A stretch of 64,000 nucleotides of DNA from Candidatus Onthocola gallistercoris (GTDB lineage Bacteria; Bacillota; Clostridia; Lachnospirales; Lachnospiraceae): assembly GCA_018715345.1 (NCBI GenBank), contig DVLT01000055.1:20836-84835 (forward strand), given 5' to 3'. Below the pieces are notes generated by a model, which was not told where the DNA came from, did not search any database, and saw only the letters and a list, made by a program, of their open reading frames with translations. Positions within the stretch are counted from its first letter, which is position 1. The number at the start of each line of letters is the position of its first letter. This document shows positions 56,810 through 64,000 of the stretch, in pieces. Position numbers and translations under genes: made by a program.

Positions 56810-58669
56810 CTACTTAGCCTTAACTTTTGTCCAGAGTTCCGCGTAAATTTTCTTGATTTCTGTTTCCTGATAGACAAAAATCTCATTATTTTCATTATCC
56901 ACATCCGGTACATAGGCACCAATGCCCTCATAGATGGTCGTCTGCATCGCATCAAAGGCAGACCGGACGGTGGACGTATAGCCGACAAATTCTGTATTGG
57001 CCAAAGCTGCCTCCGAATCCAGCACAAAATTCATGAACGCATGGGCCAGATCGGTATTGGTACAGTCTTTTGTCAGGACCATGGCGTCATACCAGACATT
57101 CGTCCCCTCATCCGGCGTAAAATAAGCCATATCCGGATTTTCAGACATGATGTAGGCTGCGTCGCCGGAATAGACCACCGCCAACGCCTTATTGCCGGAT
57201 ACCATATTATCGATCACATCATCGCCTGCGTAAATGGGATCCATGGTGTCCCTTTGATCCGTCAGCCATTCATAGGCTTCCTGTATCTGTCCTTGATCTG
57301 TAGTATTCATGGAATATCCCAGCGCTTTAAGAGCCACCATGAAAGAATCCCTCTCCGAATCGTACATGTAAATATTCCCGGCATATTTTTCATTTCTTAA
57401 AATTTCCCAGCCTTCGGCCAGGTCCGCCTCATCCACCACGGTGGTGTCATATAAGATTCCCACCGTTCCCCAAAAGTAGGGGACCGAATACACATTACCC
57501 GGATCATAAGAACGATCCATCACATCCGGCAGTAAATGTTCACTGTTGGGAATGAGCGACCAGTCGATCTCTGCCAGATAATCTTCCTTGATCAGCCTTT
57601 CGATCATATAATCCGATGGCACAAGGATATCATAGGTTTCACCGCTGCTCAGCTTTGTATACATCATCTCATTGGATTCAAAGGTTTCATATATGACAGT
57701 ACAGTCATAAGCCTCCTCAAACTGGGTCAAAAGATCCGGATCGATATATTCCCCCGCATTGTATACTTTCAGAGTCTGCTTTTGGACGGGCTGGCTGCTT
57801 CTCTGGCACAACACGAGGCCAAACAGCACAAGACAGGCTGCGGCCGCCGCTGCCACCCGCCGAAAGATCTTTTTCCCCGAACGCCCCGGTTTTCTCCGCC
57901 GCTGGAGTCTGGGCAGAATATTGGCCGCCAGCAGGACCAGTATGATCACCACGATGACCACCGTGGACAGGGCGTTGATGGTGGGGTTGATCCGTTTTGT
58001 CATGTTGTAGACCACAATGGAGATATTCTTCACCCCATTGCCGGATACAAAGTAGGAAATGACAAAATCGTCAAAGGACATGGTGAATGCCAGAAGCGCT
58101 CCGGCATAAATTCCCGGTTTGATGATGGGAATGATGACCTTGGTCAAAGCCTGGGCCGGCGTGGCCCCCAGATCCATGGCCGCGTTGGCCAGATTCGGAT
58201 CCAAACTGCGTACCTTCGGATACACGCTGGTGATCACGTAAGGTGTACAAAACGCGATATGGGCCAACAGCATGGTCAGATAGCCCTTTGTCATTCCGAA
58301 GGACGAAAACAGCAGCATCAGGCTGATGGCTGTGACGATCTCCGGATTCAAAATGGGCAGATTGTTCACATTCAGCAAGTACTCCTTCAGGATCTTTCTG
58401 GAACGGGACAGACCGATGGCTGTGATCGTCCCCAACACAGTGGAGATGACTGTTGCCAATATGGCGATGGTCACCGACACATAGACGGCGGAGGCCACCT
58501 CGCTGTTCTGGAATAATTCGCCGTACCATTTCAGGGAAAACCCGGAAAACCGGGTCAATGATTTGGATGAATTGAACGAAAAAACAATGGTCACCAAAAT
58601 CGGTAAGTAGAAGAAAAGAAAACAGATCAATATATAGAGCTTGGAAAATATCCTCTTTGACTTTTTCAT
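56810..58669 (-). CDS. potCD: Polyamine ABC transporter permease/substrate-binding fusion (PotC-PotD)
   Basis: N-terminal PotC permease (LGATPAQALTKVIIPIIKPGIYAGALLAFTMSFDDFVISYF) continuous with C-terminal PotD-like SBP (LKVYNAGEYIDPDLLTQFEEAYDCTVIYETFESNEMMYTKL). Confidence 0.92.
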   Translation of the reverse strand: MKKSKRIFSKLYILICFLFFYLPILVTIVFSFNSSKSLTRFSGFSLKWYGELFQNSEVASAVYVSVTIAILATVISTVLGTITAIGLSRSRKILKEYLLNVNNLPILNPEIVTAISLMLLFSSFGMTKGYLTMLLAHIAFCTPYVITSVYPKVRSLDPNLANAAMDLGATPAQALTKVIIPIIKPGIYAGALLAFTMSFDDFVISYFVSGNGVKNISIVVYNMTKRINPTINALSTVVIVVIILVLLAANILPRLQRRRKPGRSGKKIFRRVAAAAAACLVLFGLVLCQRSSQPVQKQTLKVYNAGEYIDPDLLTQFEEAYDCTVIYETFESNEMMYTKLSSGETYDILVPSDYMIERLIKEDYLAEIDWSLIPNSEHLLPDVMDRSYDPGNVYSVPYFWGTVGILYDTTVVDEADLAEGWEILRNEKYAGNIYMYDSERDSFMVALKALGYSMNTTDQGQIQEAYEWLTDQRDTMDPIYAGDDVIDNMVSGNKALAVVYSGDAAYIMSENPDMAYFTPDEGTNVWYDAMVLTKDCTNTDLAHAFMNFVLDSEAALANTEFVGYTSTVRSAFDAMQTTIYEGIGAYVPDVDNENNEIFVYQETEIKKIYAELWTKVKAK

Positions 58670-58678
58670 CTGTACCTC

Positions 58679-59497
58679 CTACTCATCGCCTTTATCAAAC
58701 CGTTTCATAATGCCCATGGCGATCAGGATGATCACCGCCAGCAGAAAAGAGATGGCGCTGCCGAAATTCCAGTCGCCCACAGAAATAAACTGGGACTCGA
58801 TCAGATTCCCGATCAGGACATACTGCCCGCCGCCCAGAAGTTTCGGGATGACAAAGGTGGATATGGCCATCAAAAATACCATGACAATGCCATTGATCAC
58901 ACCCGGCATGGACAATTTTAACGTCACCTTTCGGAATGCCTGTACCTTGTTCGCTCCCAGATCATAGGCTGCCTCGATCAGGGAATGATCCATCTTGCTC
59001 AGAGACGTATGGATCGGGATCACCATGAACGGCAAAAAATTACAGACCAGGCCCAGTACCACGGAAAAGTCCGTATACATCATCGATATGGGGGACAGGC
59101 CCAATTTCATCAAAAAACGATTGATGATGCCGTTATCGGCCAGCAAATTCATCCAGGCATACGTTCTGAGCAAAAGATTGATCCACATGGGTATCGTTAC
59201 GAGCATGATCAGCAGATTTTGGGTCCCTTCTTTAAATCTGGAGATCATATAGGCCAGCGGATAACCGATGATCAGACAGATCACCGTCGTGATCACGCCT
59301 AAGACCAACGACTTTAAAAATACGTTCATATAGGTGGGCTCCAGGACTTTTTTCAGGTTATCCAATGTAAAATTCCATGTGAGTACCGAATTGCCGCCGG
59401 TGGTAAACGCATACAGCACGATCAGCAAGATCGGTATGACAATAATGACAAACGACCATATCAGGTACGGCCGGATCAGCTTCTTAAAATGTTTCAT
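58679..59497 (-). CDS. potB: Polyamine ABC transporter permease
   Basis: [19 protein letters not shown]...YDLGANKVQAFRKVTLKLSMPGVINGI. Confidence 0.92.
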   Translation of the reverse strand: MKHFKKLIRPYLIWSFVIIVIPILLIVLYAFTTGGNSVLTWNFTLDNLKKVLEPTYMNVFLKSLVLGVITTVICLIIGYPLAYMISRFKEGTQNLLIMLVTIPMWINLLLRTYAWMNLLADNGIINRFLMKLGLSPISMMYTDFSVVLGLVCNFLPFMVIPIHTSLSKMDHSLIEAAYDLGANKVQAFRKVTLKLSMPGVINGIVMVFLMAISTFVIPKLLGGGQYVLIGNLIESQFISVGDWNFGSAISFLLAVIILIAMGIMKRFDKGDE

Positions 59498-60540
59498 CAG
59501 TAACTCCCCATCGGCCACATAACGTGGATATCTTCCGGTTCAAAGGTCAACCCCACGTTTTTTCCGATTTCCGCGTAATCTGTCGTATGGACCATGTACA
59601 TACGTTTATCGGTTTCGATCATGATCTCATAATGAACGCCTTTAAAAGTAACCTGGCGGACCGTTCCTCGGATCTGGGCTTTTCCCGGATCCACCATGTC
59701 CAGATCCTCCGGCCTGAGGACCACTTCCACCGGTTCCATATCGCCGAATCCCCGGTCTACACATTCAAACCGGCAGCCGTCAAATTCCACCAGATAGTCC
59801 CTTATCATGGTAGCTTCCACAATATTGGATTCTCCGATAAAAGAGGCCACAAAACGGTTCTCCGGCTCATTATATATGTCTGTCGGCGAGCCGATCTGCT
59901 GGATCTTCCCTTCATTCATGACCACCACTGTATCCGACATGGACAGAGCTTCTTCCTGGTCATGAGTAACATAAATAAATGTTATGCCTACTTCCTGCTG
60001 GATCTTTTTCAATTCCACCTGCATCTGCTTCCGGATCTTGGCGTCCAATGCTCCCAAAGGTTCGTCCAACAGCAAGACTTTCGGTTCATTGACCAAAGCC
60101 CGTGCGATGGCCACCCGCTGTTGCTGACCTCCGGACAATAATGTCACGTCCCTTGGGGCAAATCCTTCCAGCCCCACCAGTTCCAGCATTTCTCCCACCT
60201 TCTGCCGGATGACCTGCTTGTCCATCTTTTTGATGTTCAGACCAAAAGCAATGTTGTCAAAAACATTCATATGGGGAAACAGGGCATATTTCTGAAAGAC
60301 TGTATTGACCTGCCGTTTATAAGGCGGCAATTTCGATATCTCCACTCCGTTAAACAGCACCTGACCGGAGTTTGGTTCTTCAAAACCTGCGATGATCCGC
60401 AGTGTGGTCGTCTTTCCGCATCCGCTGGGGCCCAGTAAGGTGAGAAATTCATTCTCATGCACATCCAGATCGATCCCCCGGAGCACCTGCTGGTCCTCAA
60501 AGTTCTTTGTCAGATTCTTAAGTTCGATCAACTTATTCAT
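59497..60540 (-). CDS. potA: Polyamine ABC transporter ATP-binding protein
   Basis: [46 protein letters not shown]; start [14 protein letters not shown]. Confidence 0.95.
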   Translation of the reverse strand: MNKLIELKNLTKNFEDQQVLRGIDLDVHENEFLTLLGPSGCGKTTTLRIIAGFEEPNSGQVLFNGVEISKLPPYKRQVNTVFQKYALFPHMNVFDNIAFGLNIKKMDKQVIRQKVGEMLELVGLEGFAPRDVTLLSGGQQQRVAIARALVNEPKVLLLDEPLGALDAKIRKQMQVELKKIQQEVGITFIYVTHDQEEALSMSDTVVVMNEGKIQQIGSPTDIYNEPENRFVASFIGESNIVEATMIRDYLVEFDGCRFECVDRGFGDMEPVEVVLRPEDLDMVDPGKAQIRGTVRQVTFKGVHYEIMIETDKRMYMVHTTDYAEIGKNVGLTFEPEDIHVMWPMGSY

Positions 60541-60563
60541 TCCGCTCCTCCTGTTCCTGTATA

Positions 60564-61097
60564 TTAAAAGGACGGCGGTGTCGACACCCAGATCACACTG
60601 GCCTCGCCTTCCCATTCATTGGCAAGATAGTGGGTTTTATCCCCCTTCATATAAAACGTCTGACCGCTTTTCAGCACATAACGGTCGTCACCGTTATAAA
60701 GCGCCACTTTTCCCTGCAAGATATAGCCCAATTCCTCGCCCTCATATGGCTCCATCTTCTCCGATACGCCGCCGCCCGGCAAGGTCAGCAGGATCGGTTC
60801 CATATCATTTTTCTGAGCATTGGGAACGATATAGGCCACCGAATATCCTTCCTGTTCATTGATAAAATAATCTTCCGCTGTAAAGATGATCTGTTCGTCT
60901 TTTTCCGCGGCAAAAAACGCCCCCAGTGTTGTTCCCAGAGCTTCCAGGATATCTTCCAGCGTGGCGATGGATGGCGATGTGAGGTTCCGTTCCACCTGAG
61001 ACAAAAAACCTTTTGTCAGTTCGCTCCGATTCGCCAGTTCTTCCAGTGTCAGCTGATTTTTGATCCTCAGCTGCCTGATCTTTCCTCCTATGTCCAT
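60564..61097 (-). CDS. XRE-HTH + cupin transcriptional regulator (PuuR-like)
   Basis: [53 protein letters not shown]; cupin [42 protein letters not shown]. Confidence 0.9.
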   Translation of the reverse strand: MDIGGKIRQLRIKNQLTLEELANRSELTKGFLSQVERNLTSPSIATLEDILEALGTTLGAFFAAEKDEQIIFTAEDYFINEQEGYSVAYIVPNAQKNDMEPILLTLPGGGVSEKMEPYEGEELGYILQGKVALYNGDDRYVLKSGQTFYMKGDKTHYLANEWEGEASVIWVSTPPSF

Positions 61098-61158
61098 GAT
61101 CTCCTCCCGAAAAGGCACACCTTCCCGCCGGCTAAAACAAAGCCTGCCGGAAGTTTCT

Positions 61159-61260
61159 AAACAAAAAGTTCAGTAATGATAAACAGAACTTATTATACGA
61201 CGTTTCCCCCCCAAGTCAATCTTTTTTAAACAAAAAGTTTAATATTTTTAAACAATCATG
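61159..61260. promoter_or_regulatory. Repeated AAACAAAAAGTT boxes upstream of XRE-cupin regulator
   Basis: AAACAAAAAGTT at 61159-61170 and 61228-61239 plus related AAACAGAACTT (61181) and AAACAAT (61250). Confidence 0.5.
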
Positions 61261-62296
61261 CCTGCATCAAACTCTTATACCAATAACCAAAATCCGATGC
61301 TTCTCCCTTTTCTTCCCTTATCGGCTTAAAGGTGCGGAATCCGAACATGTTGGCCATAAAAGCTTCCTGACTGTGGTTCGTCCCCGGCACGCCCAGGATA
61401 TACGCCTTTCCATTGCCCGACTGGAGTCTGGCCAGGATCAGGTGCCGGTAACTGTAATAGCCGTGGAGGAGAAAACTATTGCTCCCATAGCACCAGCAGT
61501 CCATGGGCATACGGCCTATGTCCTGGGGTTCCAGCCGGACACATTCTTCAATGGCATCATCGCTGAAGGGATACATTCTTGGACAGGTATCCAGAATTTT
61601 CTCAAAATTTTTAAGCCTTCCCACATCCATTTCCGGCGACACGGCCGTTTCACCAGTGTACCCGTGCACTGCCATATCCATATCCCCCGGCCCCAGCTGC
61701 TTTTCATCTTCGTTTTCATCCATCTCCTCCACAGTCATCAGCGGGATCTCCCCCGTCTGTCGGTTCTCAGGCTGCTTTACCGCATCTTTAAGCATCTGAA
61801 GATCCTTGTCCATCTCCCCATCCGGTTCCGGCACTTCGATCTTTGGCAGTTCTTCCGTTATATCCGGTATCTGGGCTGCCTCCACCCCCAGATCCACTTC
61901 CTGCTGCCAACGGGTATTGAACCGGCTCATATCCAGTTCCCCGTGATCCCAGCGTGTCCCATAGTTTTTCCCCTGCCCGTCCTCTATGATCATGCCTGAT
62001 ACCTGATCCAGCCGGTAACCGGATCCGGCAATGTTGCCTGTATCTGTCCGGAACGTCCATTCTCCGCTGTGGTTTTTTATCCGTATATTTCCAAGATAGA
62101 TCCCTCTAAGTTCTTTTCCAAACCGTATGAACATATAGGCCTTGCAATATTCCGATCCGCTGTAAACATTTTTCAAGGATACACTCACCCGGCACTGGGC
62201 GTTTCGGCTCTCCACTTTGACAAATCCGGCATTCATCGTCTTAATTCCATTTTCATACAGGTAGATATAAGATACAAAACGGCTATAATCAGACAT
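61256..62296 (-). CDS. DUF6128-like protein
   Basis: 346 aa; YDSRF-like N-terminus (SDYSRFVSYIYLYENGIKTMNAGFVKVE) and C-terminal VPGTNHSQEAFMANMFGFRTFKP. Confidence 0.65.
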   Translation of the reverse strand: MSDYSRFVSYIYLYENGIKTMNAGFVKVESRNAQCRVSVSLKNVYSGSEYCKAYMFIRFGKELRGIYLGNIRIKNHSGEWTFRTDTGNIAGSGYRLDQVSGMIIEDGQGKNYGTRWDHGELDMSRFNTRWQQEVDLGVEAAQIPDITEELPKIEVPEPDGEMDKDLQMLKDAVKQPENRQTGEIPLMTVEEMDENEDEKQLGPGDMDMAVHGYTGETAVSPEMDVGRLKNFEKILDTCPRMYPFSDDAIEECVRLEPQDIGRMPMDCWCYGSNSFLLHGYYSYRHLILARLQSGNGKAYILGVPGTNHSQEAFMANMFGFRTFKPIREEKGEASDFGYWYKSLMQA

Positions 62297-62301
62297 AGAA
62301 A

Positions 62302-62344
62302 AATCCTCCTTTTAGAACTATCGTATTCGTTCCAAAGGAGGATT
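62302..62344 (-). promoter_or_regulatory. Hairpin whose 3' arm contains the SD of the DUF6128-like gene
   Basis: Minus strand AATCCTCCTTTggAACgaatacgataGTTctaAAAGGAGGATTTTTCTATG. Confidence 0.6.
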
Positions 62345-62378
62345 ATGCCAACGGATCGCATCGCTCCGATCCATTGTT

Positions 62379-62918
62379 TTATTCCATATGTCTGTCCGCA
62401 TTCATCTTTCTCGTATTGGCCAAAAGCCAGATGAGCATGATCAAAAAAACTCCGATGCTGATCCAGTAAAACATGAATCCCGAAACCGCGTACAAATAAA
62501 TATACACGATCGACAAGATGAGCAGCGCCGCTGAGCAGCCATAGGCCAGCCCTTTCCACCGGTTCATCATCTCCTGTACGGATTCCATATCCGTATAAAT
62601 CTCATAGGCAGATTCCGGTTCCCCTTCCTTGATCTGCTTTCGGAAATAATGCCAATCGTTGAAGGTGGTATTCAGATGCTCCCAACCCTGTTCTTCAAAA
62701 GTCTCTATATACCGGTCCGCTTCTTTTCCGGCAGGCATCTTCTTATAATCCAGACGAATGCAGTACTGGCGGGCGTCGTCCTTTACAAATTCCTGCGAAA
62801 AGCAGCCGCCCTTTACAAGCTGCCAGCCGGACCTGGACATCCGGTTCAGCCATTCTTCTTCCTGTTTATACTCCCACGCCATAAACACCCGATGGGTTTT
62901 CCTGATCTCCTGACTCAT
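62379..62918 (-). CDS. DUF2812 domain-containing membrane protein
   Basis: VFMAWEYKQEEEWLNRMSRSGWQLVKGGCFSQEFVKDD; paired with PadR regulator. Confidence 0.85.
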   Translation of the reverse strand: MSQEIRKTHRVFMAWEYKQEEEWLNRMSRSGWQLVKGGCFSQEFVKDDARQYCIRLDYKKMPAGKEADRYIETFEEQGWEHLNTTFNDWHYFRKQIKEGEPESAYEIYTDMESVQEMMNRWKGLAYGCSAALLILSIVYIYLYAVSGFMFYWISIGVFLIMLIWLLANTRKMNADRHME

Positions 62919-63255
62919 CTTTCAAACCTCCATTCTCCATTCCAAGAATACTGTCGGCGCTTTCCACCTGTTCTTTCAGCCTCTCCACTTCCAGTATCAG
63001 CACTTTCCGGCCGGCCTCCGTCAGCTCATAAAGCCGCCGCCGTTCATCTTCCGGATCTGTGCTCCGTATCTCCCGGATCCACTGTTTTTTGATCATCTTT
63101 CCCGTGGCGCCGTACATGGTCCCGGAGCCGATCACGACCCGTCCGCCGGTGATCTGGGAAGTCATCTGCATGATGCCATAGCCGTGCAGCGGCCGCTGCC
63201 ACAGGCAAAGCAGTATATAAAAATAGCTTTCTGTCAAAGGCTCTTCTTTCCTCAT
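62866..63255 (-). CDS. PadR-family transcriptional regulator
   Basis: LTESYFYILLCLWQRPLHGYGIMQMTSQITGGRVVIGSGTMYGATGKMIKKQWI. Confidence 0.92.
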   Translation of the reverse strand: MRKEEPLTESYFYILLCLWQRPLHGYGIMQMTSQITGGRVVIGSGTMYGATGKMIKKQWIREIRSTDPEDERRRLYELTEAGRKVLILEVERLKEQVESADSILGMENGGLKDESGDQENPSGVYGVGV

Positions 63256-63293
63256 CCTGCGCTATATACCTCCTTCCCATATTATGTCGATGC

Positions 63294-63333
63294 ACGATAT
63301 ATCGTTCTGTGAATATATCGTACCACGATATAT
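63294..63333. promoter_or_regulatory. Candidate PadR operator cluster
   Basis: Palindrome ACGATATATCGT (63294-63305) followed by inverted repeat ATATATCGT-acc-ACGATATAT (63313-63333). Confidence 0.6.
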
Positions 63334-63341
63334 GTCGTCTG

Positions 63342-63998
63342 TCAACATATATTTTTCTTTTTCCACGCTTTGATCGCTTCAAGACGCTTCCTGAACCGTT
63401 CTTCCAGCCCCTGATCCGTAGGTTTATAATATTCCCGCCCTGCCAGAGAATCCGGCAGGCACTGCATATTGGTCAGTTTTTCCTTTGTATCATGAGCATA
63501 CTGATAACCTTTTCCATAATCCAGGTCTTTCATGAGCCGGGTGGGGGCATTACGGATCACCAGAGGCACCGGCTCCGCCAACTGGGACAGGGCGTCGGTT
63601 TTTGCAGCCTCATAGGCAGTATACAGAGCATTGGACTTGGGTACCATGGACATATATACCACCGCCTGGGTCAGATTGACGCTGCATTCCGGCATTCCGA
63701 TAAAATGGCAGGCCTGATAGGCGGACACAGCGATCTCTAAAGCCCTGGGATCCGCCAGCCCCACATCTTCGCTGGCAAAGCGGATCACCCGCCGGGCCAC
63801 ATACAGGGGATCCTCTCCCGCCTCCAACATACGGGCCAGCCAATAAACAGCCGCGTCCGGATCCGAATTGCGCATGGATTTGTGCAAAGCAGATATCAGA
63901 TTGTAATGCTCCTCCCCCTTTTTATCGTACAAAAGGGATTTCCTGGACGTACACTGCTCCACCGTTTCTTCGGTCACTGTTGTGATATCGCCTTCCAC
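63342..63998 (-). CDS. rarA: Replication-associated recombination protein A (RarA/MgsA), C-terminal part, runs off window
   Basis: LISALHKSMRNSDPDAAVYWLARMLEAGEDPLYVARRVIRFASEDVGLADPRAL; open to window edge. Confidence 0.93.
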   Translation of the reverse strand: MEGDITTVTEETVEQCTSRKSLLYDKKGEEHYNLISALHKSMRNSDPDAAVYWLARMLEAGEDPLYVARRVIRFASEDVGLADPRALEIAVSAYQACHFIGMPECSVNLTQAVVYMSMVPKSNALYTAYEAAKTDALSQLAEPVPLVIRNAPTRLMKDLDYGKGYQYAHDTKEKLTNMQCLPDSLAGREYYKPTDQGLEERFRKRLEAIKAWKKKNIC

Positions 63999-64000
63999 AT

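Noticed and set aside
57536-58516. 326-aa plus-strand ORF
   Set aside because: Antisense to potC-potD fusion; Gly/His/Asp-rich shadow frame without motifs.
1-64000. Prophage, integrative element or IS element
   Set aside because: No integrase, transposase, capsid, terminase or relaxase signatures seen; tRNA genes show no adjacent att-like duplication that I could identify.

Overview
The window is a mostly minus-strand, sporulating-Firmicute (Lachnospiraceae/Clostridia-like) chromosomal segment. This lineage call rests on gene content and synteny. From left to right it contains: an AT-rich decayed-looking flank (1-1022); a three-gene SMC/MukBEF-like cassette resembling Wadjet JetA-JetB-JetC with no adjacent JetD; a PfoR/PTS-IIC-like membrane protein next to a NiaR-type regulator; housekeeping genes (polysaccharide deacetylase, purine nucleoside phosphorylase, hom, ferritin); and a purine/nucleoside uptake and deamination island (ABC transporter, two paralogous BMP-family lipoproteins, three deaminase/amidohydrolase genes). 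Next come DUF1848, an EamA transporter, lrgA/lrgB, five tRNAs in total across the window, GH13, and the conserved sporulation/division block mazG-hup-rqcP-yabP-yabQ-ftsB/divIC-spoIIE-tilS-hpt-ftsH. The right part has sod, topB, a PPi-type phosphofructokinase, a damaged CoA-transferase/enoyl-CoA-hydratase locus, a variant HPr, modABC, a polyamine transporter with a fused PotC-PotD and an XRE-cupin regulator, PadR-DUF2812, and a partial rarA. The strongest items for follow-up are: (1) a 47-bp dyad present twice in the purine island, each copy exactly 16 bp upstream of the -35 box of a sigma-A-like promoter; (2) the JetD-less JetABC-like cassette with an Asn in place of the usual Walker-B Glu; (3) two truncation lesions in the CoA locus; and (4) two candidate C-rich small RNAs. 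All family names come from reading motifs by eye; no database search was run.
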